Of a DNA stretch of 6,900 bases, positions 1 to 5,140 are shown piece after piece. Position 1 is the stretch's first letter. Every line of letters begins with the position of its first letter. Source of the stretch: Minisyncoccota bacterium. Lineage in GTDB: Bacteria > Verrucomicrobiota > Lentisphaeria > Oligosphaerales > MVZH01. The stretch covers positions 1-6,900 of the forward strand of contig JAIPIM010000218.1 in assembly GCA_021734725.1 (NCBI GenBank), in the 5' to 3' direction. The notes beneath the pieces are model-generated. The model ran no database searches. It saw nothing but the letters and a program-made list of their open reading frames with translations, and was not told the origin of the DNA. The translations under genes and the position numbers were made by a program.

Positions 1-1
1 G

Positions 2-850
2 GGACGCCTTCCGGAGATACCCTACAGGGTGCCGGGCGGGTCGGCTGCCAACACAGTCACGGGTATTGCCAAGCTGGGCCTGAAGGCTGGTCTTCTAACG
101 AAAGTGGGGGACGATGAGTCCGGTACGTATTACCGGGAGGCTTTGGCTGCCGCGGGTGTGGACGAACACGCGTTTAAATTGTCTGCCGATATTGCGACCG
201 GCGCGTGTGTAGCACTTGTTACGCCGGATTCTGAGCGTACCATGCGGACCTTCCTGGGCGCTTCCGCCACCATGACACCGGAGGATGTATCACCAGAGGA
301 TTTCGAGCCTTATGCGTATGCGCACATCGAAGGATATCTTCTTTTCAACGTCGCGCTGATTCAGAAGGTGTTAGTCTCCGCAACGGCTGCTGGTTGCCAA
401 GTTGTGCTTGACTTGGCAGCTCCGGAAGTTGTGAAGGCAAACCTGGAAGTGTTGCCGTCATTGCTTGACGAATACGTTGATGTCGTGCTTGCCAACGAAG
501 ACGAGGCAGCTGCTTTTTCTGATACGCGCGACGAACGGGCGGCACTGGACGCCCTGGGAAGTCATTGCGGGGTGGCTGTGGTCAAGCTGGGGGCTCGCGG
601 GGCCTTGATTAAGCGAGGAGGCGAGGACGTAGTGACTGTTCCCGCTTATACTGTGAAAGCAGTCGATACCACTGGTGCCGGTGACTTGTGGGCCGCCGGT
701 TTCCTGTATGGACTGTTGGACGGGTTGGAATTGAAGAAGGCTGGCGATATTGGCGCACGGATCGCCGCGGAAGTCATTAAGGAAACCGGCGCCGTCCTGC
801 CGGAAGAAGTCTGGGTTCGTCTGCGAGACGATCTGCAAGCCACAGCTTAA
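2..850 (+). CDS. PfkB-family kinase, probable adenosine kinase (5' end outside window)
   Basis: This is a ribokinase/PfkB-family kinase that probably phosphorylates adenosine to AMP with ATP in the cytoplasm. The reading frame is open from base 2, so the GTG at 29 is an internal valine codon and not the start. About 40-55 N-terminal residues are judged missing, because the family's GGS-A-A-N-T substrate-binding motif (bases 35-55) normally lies near residue 45-55. Other family marks are an N-E-D-E-A segment (494-508), matching the conserved N-x-x-E magnesium/phosphate site, and the C-terminal D-T-T-G-A-G-D signature (665-685), whose last Asp (683-685) is the catalytic base above the anion hole. 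The gene ends 91 bp before ahcY on the same strand. That neighbour, which releases adenosine, is the main reason to prefer adenosine over a sugar as substrate. Family membership is near certain; substrate is inferred, with ribokinase or fructokinase activity as alternatives. Confidence 0.88.
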   Translation, partial: GRLPEIPYRVPGGSAANTVTGIAKLGLKAGLLTKVGDDESGTYYREALAAAGVDEHAFKLSADIATGACVALVTPDSERTMRTFLGASATMTPEDVSPEDFEPYAYAHIEGYLLFNVALIQKVLVSATAAGCQVVLDLAAPEVVKANLEVLPSLLDEYVDVVLANEDEAAAFSDTRDERAALDALGSHCGVAVVKLGARGALIKRGGEDVVTVPAYTVKAVDTTGAGDLWAAGFLYGLLDGLELKKAGDIGARIAAEVIKETGAVLPEEVWVRLRDDLQATA

Positions 851-861
851 ACTGAATCATC

Positions 862-918
862 CGTGTTTGAGGAAGACTCCCTGCTCGAGGGAGAGCACAC
901 AATCCCTCAAACCGCACG
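862..918 (+). promoter_or_regulatory. Nested stem-loop leader upstream of ahcY
   Basis: The gap between the kinase and ahcY can fold into a two-part structure. The outer stem pairs 865-872 with 905-912 (8 bp, GTTTGAGG with CCTCAAAC). It may be extended by C-G-T (862-864) with A-C-G (916-918) across an internal loop. The inner stem pairs 877-882 with 888-893 (CTCCCT with AGGGAG) around a 5-base loop (GCTCG). Between the stems lie AAGA on the 5' side (873-876) and an 11-base strand on the 3' side (894-904). The fold ends 11 bases before the ribosome-binding site. No T-run follows, so it is not a standard intrinsic terminator. Leaders of ahcY genes are often SAH or SAM riboswitches, but I do not see the conserved core of those classes. 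It could be a processing or stability element, a new ligand-binding leader, or chance. Confidence 0.35.
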
Positions 919-929
919 AAGAAAAGCAT

Positions 930-934
930 AAGGA
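930..934 (+). promoter_or_regulatory. Ribosome-binding site of ahcY
   Basis: AAGGA sits 7 bases before the ATG at 942. It fixes the start there, although the frame stays open upstream to 750 inside the kinase gene. Confidence 0.75.
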
Positions 935-941
935 CAGACGA

Positions 942-2354
942 ATGCCTGAAAAAAAAGACAACTATTGGATTGCCGACCTGAGCCTTGCCGATTTCGGGCG
1001 GAAAGAAATCGATATAGCCGAAAAGGAAATGCCGGGGCTGATGGCGGTAAGGGAGAAATACGGTCCGGACAAGCCGCTGAAAGGCGCCCGCATCATGGGC
1101 AGCCTTCACATGACCATCCAGACCGCCGTTCTTATCGAGACATTGTTGGACCTCGGCGCCGATGTTCGGTGGGCCTCCTGTAATATTTTTTCAACTCAGG
1201 ACCATGCAGCGGCTGCCATAGCAGCACGAGGCGTTCCTGTCTTTGCTTGGAAAGGTGAATCTCTCAGTGACTATTGGGAGTGCACACTTCAGGCTCTGAG
1301 TTTTCCGGATGGTAAAGGCCCGAACCTGGTGGTTGACGACGGCGGTGACGCCACGTTAATGATCCATATGGGCTACGAAGCGGAGGACGATCCGAAGCTG
1401 ATCGAAAGTGAGGACATCGAATCAGAGGACGAGCAGGAACTCGTCAAAGTCCTGCGTAAGACGCTCAAAAACGACCCTGGGAAATGGCATCGGTTTGCCG
1501 ACGAATGGACTGGTGTTTCCGAGGAGACAACTACGGGTGTAAACCGTCTTTACCAGCGTCAGCAGGCAGGCACGCTTCTGGTACCTGCAATCAATGTGAA
1601 TGACTCCGTGACGAAGTCCAAGTTCGACAACCTTTATGGCTGTCGGGAATCCTTGGCCGATGGAATCAAGCGTGCTACGGACGTGATGGTGGCCGGCAAA
1701 GTTTGTGTGGTCTGCGGTTACGGTGATGTCGGGAAGGGGTCGGCACAGTCGCTGCGCGGATTCGGGGCACGTGTGCTGATTACCGAAATTGATCCTATTT
1801 GTGCTCTCCAGGCTGCCATGGAGGGGTTCGAAGTCGTCCGTCTGGAAGATGCCCTGGACAGGGGGGAAATTTATGTGACGGCTACCGGTAATTGCGAGGT
1901 CATAACGGCCGAGCATATGTCTAACATGCGCGACCAGGCCATTGTGTGCAATATTGGGCACTTCGACAATGAAATACAGGTGAGCAAGCTTAAGAAGTGG
2001 CCGGGCATACAGCACATTCCCATTAAGCCCCAGGTAGACAAGTATGTTTTCCCGGACGGTCATTCGATCATCATGCTGGCGGACGGCAGATTAGTCAATC
2101 TCGGATGTGCTATGGGTCATCCAAGCTTCGTAATGAGCAATTCATTCACTAATCAGGTATTAGCTCAGATGGATCTCTGGCAAAAGGACTATGAACAGGG
2201 TGTCTATTGTCTGTCGAAGAAGCTGGACGAAGAAGTCGCCAGGCTGCACCTGGAAAAACTGGAGGTGGGCCTGACAACGTTGACCGAAAAGCAAGCATCC
2301 TATCTGGGAATTCCTATGGACGGGCCCTTTAAACCGGAGCACTACCGGTATTAA
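942..2354 (+). CDS. ahcY: S-adenosylhomocysteine hydrolase (adenosylhomocysteinase)
   Basis: This cytoplasmic NAD+-dependent enzyme reversibly splits S-adenosylhomocysteine into adenosine and homocysteine, relieving product inhibition of methyltransferases and feeding the methionine cycle. The 470-residue product is full length for the bacterial type, which is longer than the roughly 430-residue animal enzyme because of an acidic insertion (about residues 147-190). Substrate-site residues by alignment to the known enzyme are His56 (S-L-H-M-T), the Asp pair 132-133 (V-D-D-G-G), Glu195 (S-E-E-T-T-T-G), Lys225 and Asp229 (T-K-S-K-F-D-N). The NAD-binding Rossmann loop G-Y-G-D-V-G-K-G is at 259-266. 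N-I-G-H-F-D (337-342) and G-H-P-S-F-V-M-S (392-399) supply the other active-site histidines. The C-terminal tail K-P-E-H-Y-R-Y, which closes over the NAD of a neighbouring subunit in the tetramer, is intact. The ATG at 942 is chosen for its AAGGA and normal N-terminus. It lies between an adenosine kinase-like gene and nikR, probably in one operon. Confidence 0.98.
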   Translation: MPEKKDNYWIADLSLADFGRKEIDIAEKEMPGLMAVREKYGPDKPLKGARIMGSLHMTIQTAVLIETLLDLGADVRWASCNIFSTQDHAAAAIAARGVPVFAWKGESLSDYWECTLQALSFPDGKGPNLVVDDGGDATLMIHMGYEAEDDPKLIESEDIESEDEQELVKVLRKTLKNDPGKWHRFADEWTGVSEETTTGVNRLYQRQQAGTLLVPAINVNDSVTKSKFDNLYGCRESLADGIKRATDVMVAGKVCVVCGYGDVGKGSAQSLRGFGARVLITEIDPICALQAAMEGFEVVRLEDALDRGEIYVTATGNCEVITAEHMSNMRDQAIVCNIGHFDNEIQVSKLKKWPGIQHIPIKPQVDKYVFPDGHSIIMLADGRLVNLGCAMGHPSFVMSNSFTNQVLAQMDLWQKDYEQGVYCLSKKLDEEVARLHLEKLEVGLTTLTEKQASYLGIPMDGPFKPEHYRY

Positions 2355-2363
2355 GTTGGTCAT

Positions 2364-2368
2364 GGGAG
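2364..2368 (+). promoter_or_regulatory. Ribosome-binding site of nikR
   Basis: GGGAG ends 8 bases before the ATG at 2377. This supports that start over the in-frame TTG at 2356 and ATG at 2362, which lack a Shine-Dalgarno at proper distance and would add residues not typical of NikR. Confidence 0.65.
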
Positions 2369-2376
2369 CCGGAACT

Positions 2377-2793
2377 ATGTCGGACTTGGTAAGGCTCAGT
2401 TTCTCAATCGAAAAACCGTTGTACGCGCAGCTCGAAAAAATGGTGGCCGAAAGCGCCTACGAAAACAGGTCCGAATTTATTCGCGACCTGATTCGGAACC
2501 GGCTTGTCACCGAAGAATGGGATGCGGACAAAGAAGTCGTTGGAACCATTACGCTGATTTACGACCATCATCGTCGTATGCTCAGCGAACGGTTGACTGA
2601 CCTCCAGCATCATCATCATGAGGCGATCCTCGCCAGCACCCACGTTCATCTGGATCCCCATATGTGCGCCGAAGTGATTATTGTCAAAGGCAATGCCGGA
2701 TTGGTCAAGCGTATCGCGGACGAGCTACGTCAGCAGAAGGGCGTCCTGCACGCCGAGTTGTCGGTGGGGTCCACGGGGGAACACCTGGTCTGA
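2377..2793 (+). CDS. nikR: Nickel-responsive transcriptional regulator NikR
   Basis: This is a ribbon-helix-helix repressor that binds DNA when loaded with nickel and usually controls nickel uptake or nickel enzymes. The 138-residue length is close to E. coli NikR (133). Residues 3-45 form the RHH domain: a beta strand (V-R-L-S-F-S-I), then two helices with the conserved N-R-S-E-F-I-R-D turn (30-37). Residues about 55-133 form the ACT-like nickel-binding and tetramerisation domain. The high-affinity square-planar ligands align exactly: His78 (first of H-H-H-H), His89 and His91 (T-H-V-H-L), and Cys97, equivalent to E. coli His76, His87, His89 and Cys95. It begins 22 bp after the ahcY stop, so it is probably in the same transcript. 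No nickel transporter, urease or hydrogenase gene is in view. I found no half-site of the E. coli type (GTATGA/TCATAC) in the window, so its target lies elsewhere or uses another operator. Confidence 0.95.
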   Translation: MSDLVRLSFSIEKPLYAQLEKMVAESAYENRSEFIRDLIRNRLVTEEWDADKEVVGTITLIYDHHRRMLSERLTDLQHHHHEAILASTHVHLDPHMCAEVIIVKGNAGLVKRIADELRQQKGVLHAELSVGSTGEHLV

Positions 2794-2895
2794 ATAGTTC
2801 CATGTGCCTGCGGCCACGCGGTGCGAGGAATGCGGCCATACATGACCCGAAGCGTTGTCCCTCCGCCGCAACAGACTGTTCAGGCCCGCCGGATG

Positions 2896-3591
2896 TCACC
2901 GGCTACTTCCTTTCTCCTTTTCCTCCCGTAGACCGCGGGATACATAATCGATGTTTTCGACAGGGAAGACGACACCGGAGGCTGTGTTGCCTATGTGAGC
3001 GTTAATGCGCGTGAAAAAATGGATCAGAAGAGCTGTAATTGCGGCTTCACGCGTTGGAAGGTCATCTTCGAAGAGAGCATCCTGAAGCTTTCGGCATTGT
3101 GTTTTGACGTCGTCATAAGCGTTCAAGATTTCGTGGGCCATTGTGTCGCTTGATTCGCGGATGGCGCGGTGCAGGCGCGGGAAGTGCTGACTAATGCGTT
3201 CCTGTATGGCGTCCAGTTGCTTGTAGTAACGGAGATTTTCTTTATTGCCATTCATGAAAACCGCCAGCTTAAAAATGTCTTTCGCCAAGTCACCTATGCG
3301 CTCGCAGTCTTTGGCCATGGCCATGACGGCCAGACATCCCGAGGCGTCAACCCCGGGGTTGATGGAAAGGTGCTCCACAAGTTTTCGGCGGATGGCGCGT
3401 TCCTGCCGGTTAACCAATTTATCCCGCTCTCGAAGAGGCTCTTCAATTGTATCGACGACAGCCTGTCCTTTCCACACTTCCCAGGCGTGGGTGTAGACAT
3501 ATTCCGCATCCCGGACCATTTGTGCAAGTTCCTCTACGGCGTCCTGCATAAGGCCACCCTTTCGCCAAATCTGCGCGATCTCTTTAAGCAT
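2896..3591 (-). CDS. PhoU-like domain protein
   Basis: This 231-residue, all-helical soluble protein belongs to the PhoU-like superfamily, whose members bind metal clusters and modulate phosphate transport or signalling. The first repeat carries the recognisable motif C-E-R-I-G-D-L-A-K-D-I (96-106), with the Glu98 and Asp101 typical of the metal site. The second repeat (about 190-217, R-I-N-A-H-I-G-N ... V-V-F-P-V-E-N-I-D-Y) keeps the shape but has Thr and Ala where the usual Glu and Asp sit. It is the downstream partner of the Na+/phosphate cotransporter, 27 bp after its stop, and corresponds to the C-terminal PhoU region fused to the transporter in YjbB-like proteins. It is therefore more likely a regulator of that transporter than the PhoU of a Pst/PhoR system. 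Start: ATG at 3591 after a weak GGGG; an in-frame ATG at 3549 after AAAGGGTGG is a possible alternative. The gene converges with nikR, separated by 102 bp. Confidence 0.85.
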   Translation of the reverse strand: MLKEIAQIWRKGGLMQDAVEELAQMVRDAEYVYTHAWEVWKGQAVVDTIEEPLRERDKLVNRQERAIRRKLVEHLSINPGVDASGCLAVMAMAKDCERIGDLAKDIFKLAVFMNGNKENLRYYKQLDAIQERISQHFPRLHRAIRESSDTMAHEILNAYDDVKTQCRKLQDALFEDDLPTREAAITALLIHFFTRINAHIGNTASGVVFPVENIDYVSRGLREEKEKGSSR

Positions 3592-3618
3592 GATGTTTAC
3601 CCCGAATGGTGGTGTTCT

Positions 3619-4779
3619 CTATACGCTTCCCAGGAGGCGACCAGCCACTATAACTAGAGCGGGTACACCGATGAAAACGGCAAATATAAATCCTATGGCC
3701 CAGCGTTTTGACTCGGTTGCCAGATCCGCCAACCGGCGAGCCAGTGTTATGGGCAAGATTCGCAACGGATAGAATATAGCAATTCCGAACACGTTGAACA
3801 TAAGATGCGCGAAAGCAGCGGTAACACCCACGGTAATAGCGGCACCGTCCGCACCTACCGAGACCGTGGCAAGCGAGGCCAAAAGAGCTGTACACGTAGT
3901 TCCGATGTTTGCCCCCAATGTAAAAGGATAACATCGATAAAGCGTAACAATCCCGGCACCCACGAGGGGTACTATCAAAGACGTAGTGACCGAACTGCTT
4001 TGGACAAGTACGGTCAGGCAAATGCCCAGAAGGAAAGCAGTAAAATCATTGCGGAACAAATATCGGTTTACAAATTGTTCGGCCTTTTCCACAATCAGCA
4101 GCCGCATCGTTTTCACCAAGTAGACCAAAGAAGCAATCAGCGCAACCACAGCCACGGCCAGCAGGAGTCCGCCAGTTGCCCCCGGGCCGAAACCCAAGGT
4201 GTCCGCGAAAAGACCTTCCAATGCTTTGGCGACAGGCGTGATAATGGCCTTCAACGGGCTGGTGAACGTAATGCCGCCGGCATTTGAGAATGCATCGGTC
4301 AACCATGTTGCGGCACGCTGGATCGGATGCAGCACCAATTCCAAAGGCAACAGGACGAGCACTGTCAGCAGGTTGAAAAAGTCATGGACAATTGCACCGC
4401 CGAAGGCACGCCTGAAGTCCTCACGCCGCGTCATAAAACCGAGCGAAACAAGGGCGTTGGTGATGCTTGTTCCAATATTGGCCCCCATAATCATGGGAAT
4501 GGCCACCTCGACGCTGAGTGCTCCGCCACCCACAAATCCGACGATGAGGGAGGTGGTGGTGGAAGAACTCTGAATGATGCTTGTACTTAGAATGCCGATG
4601 AACAGACCGATGAACGGGTTTGAGCAGGACTGAATGAGTTGGGTGGCAAAACCTTTCCCAAAGAGCTTAAAGGCGGACCCCATCATGGTAATGCTGAGCA
4701 GAAAAACGTAGAGTAGAAAGAGTACTGTCGCTATGCGAACGACGGTGGAGCTGTTGTCGTGACGATCGGCATCGGCCAT
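3619..4779 (-). CDS. Na+/phosphate cotransporter, NptA/SLC34 type
   Basis: This inner-membrane protein is predicted to couple sodium and inorganic phosphate movement. The 386 residues contain two copies of the Na/Pi cotransporter repeat. Repeat 1 has Q-S-S-S-T-T-T-S (70-77) and G-A-N-I-G-T-S (99-105). Repeat 2 has Q-S-S-S-V-T-T-S (260-267) and G-A-N-I-G-T-T (289-295). The inverted Q-S-S-S pair is the family's substrate-site hallmark. Hydrophobic stretches at about 14-36, 54-70, 75-98, 128-150, 203-222, 246-259, 264-282, 313-340 and 361-380 fit a multi-pass protein. Length matches the short NptA form without a fused PhoU domain; a separate PhoU-like gene follows after 27 bp. The ATG at 4779 is preferred because it leaves a short hydrophilic tail before the first helix. 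ATG at 4833 and TTG at 4851 also lie in frame but would add an uncharacteristic segment overlapping the candidate promoter. Direction (uptake or export) cannot be read from the sequence. Confidence 0.93.
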   Translation of the reverse strand: MADADRHDNSSTVVRIATVLFLLYVFLLSITMMGSAFKLFGKGFATQLIQSCSNPFIGLFIGILSTSIIQSSSTTTSLIVGFVGGGALSVEVAIPMIMGANIGTSITNALVSLGFMTRREDFRRAFGGAIVHDFFNLLTVLVLLPLELVLHPIQRAATWLTDAFSNAGGITFTSPLKAIITPVAKALEGLFADTLGFGPGATGGLLLAVAVVALIASLVYLVKTMRLLIVEKAEQFVNRYLFRNDFTAFLLGICLTVLVQSSSVTTSLIVPLVGAGIVTLYRCYPFTLGANIGTTCTALLASLATVSVGADGAAITVGVTAAFAHLMFNVFGIAIFYPLRILPITLARRLADLATESKRWAIGFIFAVFIGVPALVIVAGRLLGSV

Positions 4780-4852
4780 TGAACTTACCCAATCCTGTGA
4801 GGTCGTCGTTTCCCAGTGGCGCCAAGACACCATGCATGATGCGGAAATCAAT

Positions 4853-4880
4853 AGTGTATCGGTTCAGACAGTATTTGCAA
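4853..4880 (-). promoter_or_regulatory. Candidate sigma-70-type promoter for the phosphate transporter operon
   Basis: On the minus strand, TTGCAA (4880-4875) and TACACT (4858-4853) are separated by 16 bp, close to the -35/-10 consensus. Transcription would start near 4846 and give a leader of about 67 bases before the ATG at 4779. No clear Pho box (two spaced CTGTCAT-type repeats) overlaps it; only a single CTGTC is present. Confidence 0.4.
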
Positions 4881-5031
4881 TATCCATGTTGGCGAAAGAT
4901 TAGCGGACGGTTAATCGGGAACGCAAGCGAAGCCGCTGACGATAGAGTGTTCTACGCTCGGAGCCTGCCTTAGGCTGCTCCCCCCCATCTTGAACAAGTT
5001 GCTTTTTGCCGGTCAGCTACTATACATAAGG

Positions 5032-5059
5032 TTGAATTATACAAATGGTATAATATACT
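5032..5059 (+). promoter_or_regulatory. Candidate sigma-70-type promoter for the histidine kinase
   Basis: TTGAAT (5032-5037) and TATACT (5054-5059) are separated by 16 bp in an AT-rich island within otherwise GC-rich DNA. A perfect TATAAT also occurs at 5049-5054, but its spacing to TTGAAT is only 11 bp. Transcription would start around 5066, giving a leader of about 75 bases. Confidence 0.5.
5036..5054. repeat. 19-bp perfect palindrome, possible operator
   Basis: Arms ATTATAC (5036-5042) and GTATAAT (5048-5054) are perfectly inverted around a 5-base spacer (AAATG). The element fills the spacer of the candidate kinase promoter and reaches the first base of its -10 hexamer, a position where a bound dimer would block RNA polymerase. 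An overlapping shorter palindrome, GTATA-A-TATAC (5048-5058), continues into the -10. The protein that might bind is unknown. Confidence 0.4.
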
Positions 5060-5099
5060 TGAGGTTGTGGTGGTTTAGGATGACCAGTGGGTTTTGTAG

Positions 5100-5121
5100 A
5101 TCCTACGTGAAAAGGTAGGGT
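5100..5121 (+). promoter_or_regulatory. Leader hairpin before the kinase ribosome-binding site
   Basis: ATCCTAC (5100-5106) pairs with GTAGGGT (5115-5121), 7 bp with one G-T wobble, around an 8-base A-rich loop. It ends 5 bases before the Shine-Dalgarno, so it could affect translation of the kinase mRNA or simply protect its 5' end. It is short enough to be chance. Confidence 0.25.
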
Positions 5122-5126
5122 TCGGC

Positions 5127-5134
5127 GGAGGAGG
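5127..5134 (+). promoter_or_regulatory. Strong ribosome-binding site of the histidine kinase
   Basis: GGAGGAGG ends 6 bases before the ATG at 5141. An in-frame TAG lies immediately before that ATG (5138-5140), so the coding region cannot start further upstream. Confidence 0.8.
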
Positions 5135-5140
5135 AAGTAG

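Larger units (their letters stand above)
4780..5140. other. Divergent intergenic region between the transporter and kinase genes
   Basis: These 361 bp hold no gene I can support. They contain a candidate minus-strand promoter for the transporter (4853-4880), a GC-rich stretch with short inverted repeats (for example AGCCT 4962-4966 with AGGCT 4972-4976) next to a run of seven C (4980-4986), an AT-rich plus-strand promoter area (5032-5059) with a palindrome, and a hairpin before the kinase Shine-Dalgarno. The central part, about 4890-4990, could be a long 5' leader if transcription starts further upstream on the minus strand, but nothing shows this directly. Confidence 0.6.

Noticed and set aside
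862..918. Canonical SAH riboswitch
   Set aside because: GAGG and some pairing occur, but the conserved GCGCUGC core and the 3' pseudoknot strand are missing. I kept it only as an unclassified structured leader.
750..941. Upstream in-frame extension of ahcY
   Set aside because: The 64 extra residues overlap the kinase gene, are absent from the SAH hydrolase family and lack a ribosome-binding site. ATG 942 has AAGGA at good spacing.
1422..2063. 213-codon open frame on the minus strand
   Set aside because: It lies wholly opposite ahcY, whose protein is unmistakable. Its translation shows no recognisable motif.
2888..2903. GCCGG/CCGGC hairpin as terminator between the convergent genes
   Set aside because: Only 5 bp with no T-run on either strand, and it overlaps the PhoU-like stop codon. 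No convincing intrinsic terminator was found in 2794-2895.
3169..3657. 162-codon open frame on the plus strand
   Set aside because: Antisense shadow of the PhoU-like gene, with no family resemblance or ribosome-binding site.
3805..4287. 160-codon open frame on the plus strand
   Set aside because: Opposite the transporter gene, whose paired Q-S-S-S repeats leave no doubt. The product is a low-quality hydrophilic shadow.
4779..4973. Small 64-codon open frame at the start of the divergent region
   Set aside because: No ribosome-binding site or recognisable domain, and it overlaps the candidate transporter promoter on the opposite strand.
4962..4986. AGCCT/AGGCT hairpin followed by a C-run as a rho-independent terminator
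   Set aside because: The stem is 5 bp and followed by C, not T. On the other strand the following bases are also not T-rich.
5030..5060. NikR operator over the kinase promoter
   Set aside because: The palindrome does not match the E. coli GTATGA-N16-TCATAC pattern or the H. pylori TATWATT-N11-AATWATA pattern, so a NikR link is unsupported.
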